Shown here: positions 25,490 through 33,933 of the stretch, in pieces
How the letters are laid out: the number at the start of each line of letters is the position of its first letter
How positions within the stretch are numbered: the first letter of the stretch is position 1
Assembly (NCBI GenBank): GCA_945861275.1
Contig: CAMATZ010000014.1
Span: 1 to 64,000, forward strand
DNA length: 64,000 nucleotides
Direction: 5' to 3'
Origin: Bordetella parapertussis
GTDB lineage: Bacteria > Pseudomonadota > Gammaproteobacteria > Burkholderiales > SG8-41
Notes under the pieces: generated by a model
Seen by the model: the letters and a program-made list of their open reading frames with translations, nothing else
What the model was told of the DNA's origin: nothing
The model's database searches: none
Position numbers and translations under genes: made by a program

Positions 25490-26248
25490 ATGCCGTTTTA
25501 CGAAAAAGGAAACGTCCGCATCCACTACCAGGAGGCCGGCTCCGGCTTCCCGTTGCTGCTCATTCCCGGCGGTGGGTTGAACTCGACGATCGCCTGGAAC
25601 GCCACGGGCGCGCCGTTCAATCCGGCGCAGGAGTTCAGCAACGAGTATCGCTGCATCACGGCTGATTTGCGCAACGCCGCCGGCGGCCAGTCCTCGGGCC
25701 CGGTGGAAGTGGACCGGCCGTGGGACTCGTACACGGACGACCATCTTGGCCTGATGGATCACCTGGGCATCAAGCGGTTCATGGTGCTGGGTTTTTGCAT
25801 CGGCGGCCCCTTCATATGGAACCTGTTGAAGCGGGCGCCGGATCGCATTGTTGCCGCCGTGCCGTCGCAGCCCAGCGGGTGGCGCAAGGAGTTGCCGACC
25901 AACTCCTACGACAGCAACATGAAAGGCTGGGGCCCCGAGCTCACCAAGCGCCGCCCCGACATCTCGATGGAGATGGTCGATCGTTTTCTGACCCGCATGT
26001 ACCTTGGCGCCGCCGCCGATTTCGTTTACAGCGTGTCGCGCGATTTTGTGCGTTCGTGCCAAGCGCCGGTACTGGTCATGCCGGACGACTCGCCGCCGCA
26101 CCCGTACGCCGTCGCCATGGAATCCGCGATGCTCGCGCCGAAGTCCGAAGTAACCTTCTTTCCGTGGAAAGACTCCAAGGAGAAGATTCCCCTGGCAGTA
26201 CGTCAGGTGCGCTCGTTCCTGCGGGCGCATCGACCCGCGATGGCTTGA
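25490..26248 (+). CDS. Alpha/beta-fold hydrolase with cysteine nucleophile
   Basis: A 252-residue alpha/beta hydrolase. The oxyanion segment is LLLIPGGGLNS (residues ~22-32) and the nucleophile elbow is VLGFCIGGPF, with Cys103 in the place normally held by Ser (GxSxG). A cysteine nucleophile is known from dienelactone hydrolase (GYCLGG). The acid and base may be in VMPDDSPPHPYA. The first Met follows an in-frame continuation of a broken signal peptide (see 25382-25462), so the protein is now predicted cytoplasmic. It precedes the acyl-CoA dehydrogenase pair. Substrate unknown: ester, lactone or thioester. Confidence 0.87.
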   Translation: MPFYEKGNVRIHYQEAGSGFPLLLIPGGGLNSTIAWNATGAPFNPAQEFSNEYRCITADLRNAAGGQSSGPVEVDRPWDSYTDDHLGLMDHLGIKRFMVLGFCIGGPFIWNLLKRAPDRIVAAVPSQPSGWRKELPTNSYDSNMKGWGPELTKRRPDISMEMVDRFLTRMYLGAAADFVYSVSRDFVRSCQAPVLVMPDDSPPHPYAVAMESAMLAPKSEVTFFPWKDSKEKIPLAVRQVRSFLRAHRPAMA

Positions 26249-26303
26249 ACACCGGTTGGAAGGCGTGATCAAATAGCGGGACACTTTCGTCGCCGGTGGC
26301 GGC

Positions 26304-26342
26304 CCCTCACCCCCGCCCTCTCCCCGCTAGCGGGGCGAGGGA
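26304..26342. repeat. Intergenic hairpin repeat, CCTCACCC/GCGAGGG type
   Basis: Contains CTCACCCCCGCCCTCTCCCC, then the short stem CCCCGCTAGCGGGG, then CGAGGGAG. It resembles the element at 4872-4943. It lies between the hydrolase and the first acyl-CoA dehydrogenase gene and holds no coding sequence. Confidence 0.5.
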
Positions 26343-26408
26343 GTTTCTGCACTGGGATGCACCCGCCCTCGAAATACCAACAAGCGTTACTCTAAAGCAG
26401 GCCCCGCT

Positions 26409-27587
26409 TTGTTCTTCGAAAACATAGATTTCTCGTCACTTGAAGTTCCGCCCGCAGCGCTCAAGCTGCGTGAGGAAGTGCGCGCGTTTTTGCGCGCGGA
26501 AATCGCCGCCGGCAGCTACGTGCCGCATCTGGGCCACGCTGAATTCGACCTCGCGTTCACCAAGAAGGTAGCCGCGCGCGGCTGGATCGGGCTGACCTGG
26601 CCCAAACCCTACGGCGGGCAGGAGCGTTCGTTTCTCGAACGCTTTGTGGTGACCGAGGAAATGCTCGCCGCGGCAGCGCCGTGCGCTGCGCACTGGTTTG
26701 GCGACCGGCAGACGGGGCCGAGTCTGTTGCGACATGGCAGCGAGTATCTGAAACAAAAATACTTGCCGGCAATTGCGCGCGGCGAAATGGCGTTTGCGCT
26801 GGGCATGAGCGAACCCGGCTCGGGTTCGGATCTCGCGTCGGTGCGCACGCGCGCCGATAAAATCGAGGGCGGCTGGAGCGTCAGCGGACAAAAAGTGTGG
26901 ACCAGTTGGGCGCATGAGGCGGATGCGTTCTTTGTGCTGTGCCGCACCTCGCCGCCAACGGACGATCGCCATCAGGGCTTGTCGCAACTCATTATCGATA
27001 TCAAGAAATCACCGGGTGTCACGGTGCGCCCGATACGCTTCATGAATGGCGAGCATCACTTTAACGAAGTGTTTCTCGATAAGGTGTTCGTGCCCGACAA
27101 CCAGGTGTTGGGTGAAATCGGCCAGGGCTGGAAACAGATCACCTCGGAACTGGCGCTGGAGCGCAGCGGTCCGGAGCGCTACATGACCACCTTGCCGCTG
27201 CTGGTTGAACTGATCCGCCGCCTCGGTGAAAGTGACGACGCCCGCGCGCACGAGATGGTGGGCCGCCTCACCGCGCGGCTGTGGACGCTGCGCCGCATGT
27301 CGCTGGCGATTGCACTCGCGCTGGATCCGTCGTCAGGCAATCAGGGCACGGTTGATCTGGCGACCGAAGCGGCGCTGGTGAAAGATATGGGCACCTTCTA
27401 CGAGCGCGAAATCATCGATGCCGCGCGCGTGCTGGTGGCGGTGGAGCCGACGCTGGATGCGACCGATACCTTCGAGCGTTATCTCGCGGAGTGCATCCTC
27501 AGCGCGCCGGTGTCCACCATACGCGGCGGCACCACGCAGGTGTTGCGCACGCTGATTGCGCGCCGATTGCTGGGGGCGTTGAAATGA
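26409..27587 (+). CDS. Acyl-CoA dehydrogenase, large-type subunit
   Basis: A 392-residue FAD-dependent acyl-CoA dehydrogenase that introduces a 2,3-double bond into an acyl-CoA thioester. Motifs: LGMSEPGSGSDLASV (flavin contact), SGQKVWTSWAHEAD, ELALERSGPERY and the C-terminal STIRGGTTQVLRTLIARRLL. The catalytic Glu of medium-chain enzymes (YEGT) is replaced (RGGT), as in branches where the base is elsewhere. The start is a TTG at 26409, since no ATG or GTG fits. It is followed, after a palindromic repeat, by a second, shorter acyl-CoA dehydrogenase; the two probably form a heteromer. Substrate unknown. Confidence 0.9.
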   Translation: MFFENIDFSSLEVPPAALKLREEVRAFLRAEIAAGSYVPHLGHAEFDLAFTKKVAARGWIGLTWPKPYGGQERSFLERFVVTEEMLAAAAPCAAHWFGDRQTGPSLLRHGSEYLKQKYLPAIARGEMAFALGMSEPGSGSDLASVRTRADKIEGGWSVSGQKVWTSWAHEADAFFVLCRTSPPTDDRHQGLSQLIIDIKKSPGVTVRPIRFMNGEHHFNEVFLDKVFVPDNQVLGEIGQGWKQITSELALERSGPERYMTTLPLLVELIRRLGESDDARAHEMVGRLTARLWTLRRMSLAIALALDPSSGNQGTVDLATEAALVKDMGTFYEREIIDAARVLVAVEPTLDATDTFERYLAECILSAPVSTIRGGTTQVLRTLIARRLLGALK

Positions 27588-27601
27588 AAAATCTACAGAT
27601 C

Positions 27602-27685
27602 ACCGCAGAGGCGCAAAGACGCAGAGAACTGCCGCAAAGAAATGCACTTCTCTGCGTTTCCTCTGCGTCTTTGCGCCTCTGCGGT
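27602..27685. repeat. 84-bp imperfect palindromic repeat, copy 2
   Basis: Nearly identical to the copy at 13740-13823 (three mismatches by eye). It sits between the two acyl-CoA dehydrogenase genes, 14 bases after the first stop and 11 bases before the second start. In RNA it would fold into a long hairpin at this internal operon position. Confidence 0.88.
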
Positions 27686-27696
27686 GGAGCTTTTCA

Positions 27697-28791
27697 GTGA
27701 CCGACACCACCGAAGTAAGAGCTATGCTCACCGACGCGGCGACGCGTCTGTTCACCGATCACGTCACGCAAAAAATGCTCGATGCCGCCAAACATGACGG
27801 CTGGTCGGCAGCGTTGTGGGCCGAACTGGAACGGGCACAACTGCCGCTGGTCGGTGTGCCGGAAGCAGCGGGTGGCGCGGGCGGCACGCTGTCGGATGCC
27901 GCTGCCGTGCTGCGTATCGCGGCGCGTCATGCGGCGCCGGTGCCACTGGCTGAAACAGCGCTCGCCGGTTGGTTGCTCTCACGCGCGGGGCTGAGCGTGC
28001 CGCAGGGGCCGCTGACCATCGGCGCGGTGCTCGATGATAGATTGACCGCTACGCAGGACGGCAATACGTGGCGCGTGTCGGGCGCCTTGAAGCGCGTGCC
28101 GTTCGCGCGCATCGCCAGACAACTGGTGCTGCTGGCGGATGCGCCATCCGGATTGATGGTGGTCGCGGTCGATGCCGCTGCATGCCACATCACGCCCGGA
28201 CGCAATCTGGGTTACGAGCCGCGCGACGCGGTGTTGCTCGACCAGGTCACAACACTCGCAGCCGCGCCTGCCGGCGCCGGCATTACGCGCGAGCACATGC
28301 ATGCGCGCGGTGCACTGCTGCGCGCGGTGCAAATCGGCGGTGCGCTCGAACACGCGCTCGATCTTGCCTGTGAATACGCCAGGCAACGTACCCAGTTCGG
28401 GCGCAAGATCGCACAGTTTCAGGCGATACAGCAGGAGCTCGCGCGCTGCGGCGGCGAGGTTGCTGCGGCGGTAGCGGCGGCACTTTCCGCAGCGGGTGTA
28501 GTCGAACGGCTTGCCAACGACAACAGCGCCGGGGCTGTGCAGCAAGTGCTGATGGCTGTGGCCGCCGCAAAAATTCGCGCGGCCGATGCGGCGCGCGAGG
28601 CGGTGGCGATCACGCACCAGGTACACGGTGCGATCGGTGTCACCGACGAATATGCGTTGCATCATGTCACCCTGCGCGCGCTGGCGTGGCGCGAGGAATT
28701 CGGCAGCGAAGTGTATTGGGCGATGCGCTTGGGGCGTGCGGTGCGGGATGCCGGCGCCGATGCGTGTTGGCCCGCGTTGAGTGCGGCGTAG
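27697..28791 (+). CDS. Acyl-CoA dehydrogenase, small-type subunit
   Basis: A 364-residue acyl-CoA dehydrogenase with a GTG start. The C-terminal helical domain is clear: EYARQRTQFGRKIAQFQAIQ, ITHQVHGAIGVTDEYALHHV and LRALAWREEFGSEVYWA. The N-terminal and middle domains are short and degenerate (no clear SEPGSGSD flavin loop). Such proteins often serve as the partner of a larger acyl-CoA dehydrogenase in alpha2-beta2 complexes, as known for steroid and cyclic acyl-CoA degradation. The upstream gene fits as that partner. Three Bug receptors follow. Confidence 0.87.
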   Translation: MTDTTEVRAMLTDAATRLFTDHVTQKMLDAAKHDGWSAALWAELERAQLPLVGVPEAAGGAGGTLSDAAAVLRIAARHAAPVPLAETALAGWLLSRAGLSVPQGPLTIGAVLDDRLTATQDGNTWRVSGALKRVPFARIARQLVLLADAPSGLMVVAVDAAACHITPGRNLGYEPRDAVLLDQVTTLAAAPAGAGITREHMHARGALLRAVQIGGALEHALDLACEYARQRTQFGRKIAQFQAIQQELARCGGEVAAAVAAALSAAGVVERLANDNSAGAVQQVLMAVAAAKIRAADAAREAVAITHQVHGAIGVTDEYALHHVTLRALAWREEFGSEVYWAMRLGRAVRDAGADACWPALSAA

Positions 28792-28846
28792 ATGGGTACT
28801 GGCCACTGGCCGTAACCCATCTACGGCCAGCCGTCTTGGGGAAAAT

Positions 28847-29824
28847 ATGTTTAAAAACAAATACTTATTGATTGTCCTGCTGAGCGCAATTTACGGCGCG
28901 GCAGCCCACGCGCAATCGTGGGTGCCGCAACGCAATGTCGAAATCGTTCACGGCTCCGCGCCCGGCGGCAGCAACGACAAGCGCGCGCGCGAAATCGAAA
29001 AGGCGTTGGCCGAGACCAAACTGATATCCCCCTCGATGACGGTCGTCAGCAAGGCGGGCGGCGGCGGCAGCATCGCCATGGCCTACACCAATCAGCACCC
29101 CGGCGATGGCCACTATCTACTGCTGGGCGGCTCCACCATGATCAGCAACCACATCATCGGTGCTTCCAAAATGCATTACACGGATTTCACGCCGATCGCT
29201 TCGCTGACGAACGATTACATCGTGTTCGCCGTGAATGCGGATTCGCCACTCAAGACCGGCAAGGATTTGCTCGAGCGTTTGAAAACCAGGCCGCAGTCGC
29301 TGTCGATCGGGTTCGCCAGCGCGTTTGGCAACAGCCGTCACATCGGTGCCGGCATGTTGATCCGGGCTGTGGGCGGCAGCCCGCGCGATCTGAAGACCGT
29401 GGTGTTCAAAGGTTCCGCCGAGGCCGTCAGCGCATTGCTCGGCGGGCACATCGATGTGGCGATACTCGGCGCCATCAATTCGGTCGTGCATCTGGGCGGC
29501 GGACGCATGCGCGTGCTCGCGGCCGCCACACCGCGGCGCTTTGGCGGCGCGCTGGCGCATGTGCCGACGTGGCAGGAACTCGGCGTCGACGTGGTGTCGG
29601 GCAGTTGGGGCGGCGTGTTCGGCCCGCGCAATCTGCCCGCCGCGCAGTTGGCGTTCTGGGAAGATGCGATGCGCAAGGTGGCGCAAAATCCCGGCTGGAA
29701 ATTCGATCTGGAAAGAAATTACTGGTCCGAGGATTTTGCCGTGGGCGCGCATTTCAGAAAAGAACTGGAAAAAGATTATGCAGATACAAAAAAAGTGCTG
29801 ACGGATGTCGGATTGGCGAAATAA
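28847..29824 (+). CDS. Bug-family receptor, tandem copy 1
   Basis: A 325-residue TctC/Bug receptor, first of three adjacent paralogues. Signal peptide MFKNKYLLIVLLSAIYGAAA, then HAQSWVPQRNVEIVHGSAPGG. Shared segments include NQHPGDGHYLLLGG, IIGASKMHYTDFTPIASL and NYWSEDFAVGAHFRKELEKD. The start at 28847 opens the signal peptide; an upstream in-frame start would run into the acyl-CoA dehydrogenase. It follows the acyl-CoA dehydrogenase pair closely, so a link between the imported compound and those enzymes is likely but inferred. Confidence 0.92.
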   Translation: MFKNKYLLIVLLSAIYGAAAHAQSWVPQRNVEIVHGSAPGGSNDKRAREIEKALAETKLISPSMTVVSKAGGGGSIAMAYTNQHPGDGHYLLLGGSTMISNHIIGASKMHYTDFTPIASLTNDYIVFAVNADSPLKTGKDLLERLKTRPQSLSIGFASAFGNSRHIGAGMLIRAVGGSPRDLKTVVFKGSAEAVSALLGGHIDVAILGAINSVVHLGGGRMRVLAAATPRRFGGALAHVPTWQELGVDVVSGSWGGVFGPRNLPAAQLAFWEDAMRKVAQNPGWKFDLERNYWSEDFAVGAHFRKELEKDYADTKKVLTDVGLAK

Positions 29825-29836
29825 CCGGGAGATGTC

Positions 29837-30829
29837 GTGAACTATTTTTCTAAAACCTTAGCCACGTTTTTTCTGCTGCCGGGCCTGCTGCTCGGCGCCG
29901 CCGCGTGGGCGCAGCAAGCGTGGGCGCCTACCAAAAACGTCGAGATCGTGGTCAGTTCCGTGCCCGGCGGCAGCAATGACAACACCGGCCGCCAAATCGA
30001 AAAAGCGCTGAACGAATTAAAGCTGGTGCCGACGTCCACCACTATCGTCGGCAAACCCGGTGGCGGCGGCAACATCGCCATGGTCTACACCAACCAGCAC
30101 CCGGGCGACGGGCACTACCTGATGGTGGCGACTTCGTCGATCAACAGCAACCATATCATCGGCGCCAGTAAATTAAGTTACCACGACTTCACGCCCATCG
30201 CGTCGCTGGTCAATGATTACGTGGTGTTTGCCGTGAAGACGGATGCGCCGTTGAAGAGCGGCAAAGACCTGATGGCGCAGTTCAAGGTGAAACCACAATC
30301 GATTGCAATCGGATTCGCCAACACCTTCGGCGGCAGCCGTCACATCGCGGCGGGTCTGCTGATCAAGGCGGTGGGCGGCAATCCGCGCGATCTCAAAACG
30401 GTGGTATTCAAAGGTTCCGCCGAAGCGATTACCGCGTTGCTGGGCGCCCATCTCGAAATGGTGATCATCGGCGCGGGCAATGCAGTGGCGCATGTGCAAA
30501 ACGGACGCATGCGCGTGCTTGCAGTGACCGCGCCGCAGCGGCTGACGGGTGCATTGTCGTCGGTGCCGACATGGCGAGAATTGGGGGTCGATGTGGTGTC
30601 GGGCAGCTGGCGCGGCGTGATGGGGCCGAAGAACATGCCCGCGGCGCAGCTTGCGTATTGGGAAAACGCCATGCGTCAGGTGTCGCAAAACGCAGGCTGG
30701 AAGACCGACATGGAAAGAAATTACTGGTCCGAGGATTTTGCCGTCGGCGCGCAGTTCAGAAAAGATCTGGAGCAGGATTACGTTGATACCCGCAAGGTAT
30801 TGTTGGATCTTGGATTGGCCAAACAATAG
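29837..30829 (+). CDS. Bug-family receptor, tandem copy 2
   Basis: A 330-residue TctC/Bug receptor with a GTG start at 29837, preceded by GGGAGATGTC as a ribosome-binding site. Signal peptide ends near AAWA; mature part begins QQAWAPTKNVEIVVSSVPGG. It is closely similar to copy 1 (for example VVFKGSAEA, VDVVSGSW). About 35 bases near the 3' end (coding for ERNYWSEDFAV) are almost identical in DNA to copy 1, which indicates a fairly recent duplication or gene conversion. Ligand unknown. Confidence 0.92.
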   Translation: MNYFSKTLATFFLLPGLLLGAAAWAQQAWAPTKNVEIVVSSVPGGSNDNTGRQIEKALNELKLVPTSTTIVGKPGGGGNIAMVYTNQHPGDGHYLMVATSSINSNHIIGASKLSYHDFTPIASLVNDYVVFAVKTDAPLKSGKDLMAQFKVKPQSIAIGFANTFGGSRHIAAGLLIKAVGGNPRDLKTVVFKGSAEAITALLGAHLEMVIIGAGNAVAHVQNGRMRVLAVTAPQRLTGALSSVPTWRELGVDVVSGSWRGVMGPKNMPAAQLAYWENAMRQVSQNAGWKTDMERNYWSEDFAVGAQFRKDLEQDYVDTRKVLLDLGLAKQ

Positions 30830-30849
30830 TGCATTCAGTCGGAAATTAA

Positions 30850-31836
30850 ATGAATAAAAACAAAACCCTATATATTGCATTTATTGCGCTTGCGTGTTGC
30901 GGCATCGCACACGCCCAACCATGGTCACCGACAAAAAACGTCGAGATCGTCGTCACCTCCGCGCCCGGCGGCAGCAACGACAAGACCGGACGCTCGATCG
31001 AGAAATTACTGAATGAACTGAAACTCGTGCCCGCCACGCTGACAGTGGTGAACAAACCCGGCGGCGGCGGCAACATTGGTTACGCCTATATGAATCAGCA
31101 CGTGGGCGACGGACATTACCTGCTGGTGGGCACGACCGGGCTGCACAGCGGACATATCGTCGGCTCCAGCAAACTGAGCTACCGCGACTTCACGCCGATT
31201 GCCTCGCTGTTCAACGACTACGTGGTGTTCGCGGTCAATGCCAACTCGCCGCTCAAAACCGGCAAAGACCTGATCGAGCGCCTGAAAAAAGACCCGCAAT
31301 CGATCGCCCTCGGCTTCGCCACCACGCTGGGCAGCCACAACCACATCGCCGCAGGCTTGCTGATGAAATCTGCCGGCGGCAGCCCGCGCGATTTGAAACC
31401 CGTGGCATTCAAAGGCTCGGCTGAAGCGGTGACCGCATTGATGGGCGCGCATCTTGACCTGGTCACCACCGCGGCCGGCAACGTAGCCGCGCATATGCAA
31501 AGCGGGCGCTTGCGTGTGCTGGGCGTGTCGGCGGATAAACGCCTTCCCGGTGTGTTCGCCAGCGTGCCGACGTGGAAAGAACAAGGCGTGAATCTGGTCT
31601 ACGGCGGCTGGCGTTCGATCGTGGGATCGAAGGGCCTCACCGCGGCGCAGGTGGCGTACTGGGAAAACGCACTGCGCAAAGCATCGCAAAGCGCAGAATG
31701 GAAAACCGAGTTGGAGCGCAACTACTGGTCGGATGATTTTGTTACCAGCGTGCAGTTTCGCAAAGACCTCGACAAGGATTACGCGGATATGAAAGCGGTG
31801 CTGACGGAATTGGGAATGGCGCGGGCTGATCGATAG
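30850..31836 (+). CDS. Bug-family receptor, tandem copy 3
   Basis: A 328-residue TctC/Bug receptor. Signal peptide MNKNKTLYIAFIALACCGIA, then HAQPWSPTKNVEIVVTSAPG. It keeps the family core (VVNKPGGGGNIGYAYMNQHV, SSKLSYRDFTPIASLFNDY, NYWSDDFVTSVQFRKDLDKD) but is more diverged than copies 1 and 2. It is the last gene of the run; its stop codon lies at the edge of an inverted repeat (31836-31896) that may help end transcription. Confidence 0.92.
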   Translation: MNKNKTLYIAFIALACCGIAHAQPWSPTKNVEIVVTSAPGGSNDKTGRSIEKLLNELKLVPATLTVVNKPGGGGNIGYAYMNQHVGDGHYLLVGTTGLHSGHIVGSSKLSYRDFTPIASLFNDYVVFAVNANSPLKTGKDLIERLKKDPQSIALGFATTLGSHNHIAAGLLMKSAGGSPRDLKPVAFKGSAEAVTALMGAHLDLVTTAAGNVAAHMQSGRLRVLGVSADKRLPGVFASVPTWKEQGVNLVYGGWRSIVGSKGLTAAQVAYWENALRKASQSAEWKTELERNYWSDDFVTSVQFRKDLDKDYADMKAVLTELGMARADR

Positions 31837-31896
31837 ACAGGATTAACAGGATAGATCGGCTGGAGGTTTTATCCTGTACATCCTGTTAATCCTGTC
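31836..31896. repeat. Inverted repeat GACAGGATTAACAGGAT
   Basis: A 17-base arm (31836-31852) and its exact complement (31880-31896) flank 27 bases. The first base of the repeat is the last base of the receptor stop codon. This motif is a common dispersed element in proteobacterial genomes. It could act as a bidirectional stop for the tandem receptor genes. The rest of the 216-base gap to the ABC gene shows nothing else I can name. Confidence 0.75.
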
Positions 31897-32052
31897 GGAA
31901 TGTTCTTGGGGTTCGCATACGCAAAACGCGACCGCTGCGGTTCCTTCTTCACCGGGATCCTTCGGAATCCCTTAAGATAGTGGCATCGGATACGCCAAAC
32001 GACCAGACGCTAGCGTTAGAATGTCTTCCAATAAACGGTATCGACAGCACAA

Positions 32053-32688
32053 TTGTTTTCCATCCAAAATCTGACCCACGCCTACGACAGCGCCGCGGTG
32101 CTGAAGGTCGCGTCGTGGCACGCCGAGCAGGGCGCGCAGTGGCTGATGCAGGGGCCGTCGGGCAGCGGCAAGACCACTCTGCTGCATGTGCTGGCGGGCA
32201 TACTGCGCCCGACGTCGGGGCAGGTTTTAGTGGCGGATCAGGATGTGCTGGCGCTGTCGCCTTCCGCGCTGGATCGTTTTCGCGGCAAACATGTGGGTAT
32301 CGTATTGCAGCGGCTGCATTTAATCGACAGCCTCTCGGTGATGAACAATCTGTTGCTGGCGCAATACATGGCAGGCGAGGCGCAGGACGCGGCGCGGGTG
32401 CGCGAGGTGCTGGGCAGTCTGGACATGGGCGGCAAGGCCCACGCGCGTCCGCATGAGTTGTCGCATGGACAGGCGCAGCGCGTGGCGGTGGCGCGCGCGG
32501 TGGTGAATAAGCCCCGGCTGTTGCTGGCCGACGAGCCGACCTCGAATCTTGACGATACGCGCTGTTTGCAGGTGCTGGATTTGCTGCAGGCGCAGGCCAA
32601 GGCGTGTGGCGCAACGCTGGTGATTGCCACCCACGATCAGCGCATCAAGGCGCGGGTGGCGAATCATTATGAATTGGCGGCAGCATGA
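32053..32688 (+). CDS. ABC transporter ATP-binding protein (MacB/LolD type)
   Basis: A 211-residue ATPase with Walker A GPSGSGKT (residues 34-41), signature LSHGQ (136-140), Walker B RLLLADEPTSNLDD (155-168) and the switch His in IATHDQ. It starts with TTG at 32053 (MFSIQNLTHAYDS). The stop overlaps the ATG of the permease by four bases, so the two form one transporter. The closest subfamily powers MacB/FtsX-type permeases, which work as mechanotransmitters rather than classical importers. Context (DUF3299, ZnuD-like receptor) points to metal homeostasis. Confidence 0.92.
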   Translation: MFSIQNLTHAYDSAAVLKVASWHAEQGAQWLMQGPSGSGKTTLLHVLAGILRPTSGQVLVADQDVLALSPSALDRFRGKHVGIVLQRLHLIDSLSVMNNLLLAQYMAGEAQDAARVREVLGSLDMGGKAHARPHELSHGQAQRVAVARAVVNKPRLLLADEPTSNLDDTRCLQVLDLLQAQAKACGATLVIATHDQRIKARVANHYELAAA

Positions 32689-33896
32689 ACCTCGCCACCA
32701 TCAGCTTCGCCTATTTAAAAGCGCGCAGCCTCAACACGCTGTTGAATATTCTGCTGCTGGCGTTGGGGGTGGCGACGATTGTGTTGCTGCTGCTCGCCAC
32801 CACGCAACTCGATCAGCGCATGCGTCGCGATGCGCAGGGCATTGATCTGGTGATCGGCGCCAAAGGCAGTCCGATGCAGGTGATTCTGTCGAGCATTTAT
32901 CATCTGGACGTGCCGACGGGCAATATTCCGTACAAGCAGGCGCTGGAGATCGTGAAGCACCGCATGGTGAAAAAAGCGATTCCACTGGCGCTGGGCGATT
33001 CGTACAAGGGCGCGCGCATCGTCGGCACCACGCCGGACTATCTGGCGCACTACGATGCCAAATTCACGGCGGGCAAGCGCTGGGAAAAACCGCTCGAAGC
33101 GGTGATTGGCGCAGAAGTCGCCGCACGTACAGGCTTAAAACTCGGCGCAAAGTTTCACGGCTCGCACGGGTTGGGTGACGCGGGCGAGGCGCATGAAGAG
33201 CACCCCTATGTGGTTGCCGGCATACTGGAGCGCAGCGGCACGGTGCTCGACCGGCTGGTGATCTGCAGCGTTGAAAGCGTGTGGGCGATGCACGCCGGGC
33301 ATCTCGATATCAAGGACATCAGCGATATCGCCAGCCAGATGAAGGAAGAAGACAAGGAATACACCGCGCTGCTGATTCAGTACGCATCGCCGATCGCCGC
33401 CGCAATTCTGCCGCGCTACGTCAACAATAATTCCGCGATGCAGGCAGCCTCACCCGCCTATGAAACCGCGCGCCTGTTTAGCATCATCGGCGTGGGTGTC
33501 GACGTGTTGCGCGGCTTTGCGCTGGTGCTGGTGTTCAGTGCCGGGCTGTCGGTATTCATCGCGCTTTACAACGCCCTGAATGAGCGACGCTACGATCTGG
33601 CGGTGATGCGCACGCTGGGCGCGCGTCCGCTGACGTTGATGATGCTATTGCTGTTTGAGGGTTTGCTGCTGGCGCTGATCGGCGGCGTGCTCGGCATCGT
33701 GTTGGGTCATGTGCTGGCGGAATTGCTGGGCTACGCATTAAAAGCGGCGCAACAGGTGTCAGTCACCGGCTGGACCTGGGTTGCGGCCGAATGGTGGGTG
33801 CTGGCGCTGGCGGCGGGCGTGGGGGTAGTCGCGGCATTGATTCCGGCGTGGCGCGCGTATCGCACCGATATCGCGGGCACTTTGGCGCGCGGATAA
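32685..33896 (+). CDS. ABC transporter permease, FtsX/MacB type
   Basis: A 403-residue inner-membrane protein with one N-terminal transmembrane helix, a large periplasmic domain (about residues 45-260) and three C-terminal helices carrying the FtsX domain (ALNERRYDLAVMRTLGARP is the typical coupling segment). Together with the preceding ATPase it makes a MacB-like complex. I recall a similar ATPase-permease-DUF3299 arrangement in the zinc-starvation-induced PA4063-PA4066 genes of Pseudomonas aeruginosa, which supports a zinc-related role; this is by analogy. Confidence 0.9.
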   Translation: MNLATISFAYLKARSLNTLLNILLLALGVATIVLLLLATTQLDQRMRRDAQGIDLVIGAKGSPMQVILSSIYHLDVPTGNIPYKQALEIVKHRMVKKAIPLALGDSYKGARIVGTTPDYLAHYDAKFTAGKRWEKPLEAVIGAEVAARTGLKLGAKFHGSHGLGDAGEAHEEHPYVVAGILERSGTVLDRLVICSVESVWAMHAGHLDIKDISDIASQMKEEDKEYTALLIQYASPIAAAILPRYVNNNSAMQAASPAYETARLFSIIGVGVDVLRGFALVLVFSAGLSVFIALYNALNERRYDLAVMRTLGARPLTLMMLLLFEGLLLALIGGVLGIVLGHVLAELLGYALKAAQQVSVTGWTWVAAEWWVLALAAGVGVVAALIPAWRAYRTDIAGTLARG

Positions 33897-33933
33897 TGTC
33901 ATAGCGGACAATTCTGACAATGGGAGGCGCAAC

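Noticed and set aside
31900-32052. Zur box ahead of the metal locus
   Set aside because: I looked for a GTTATAnnATAAC-like palindrome here and at 33900, 34200 and 37800 and saw none convincing. A matrix search would be needed to settle it.
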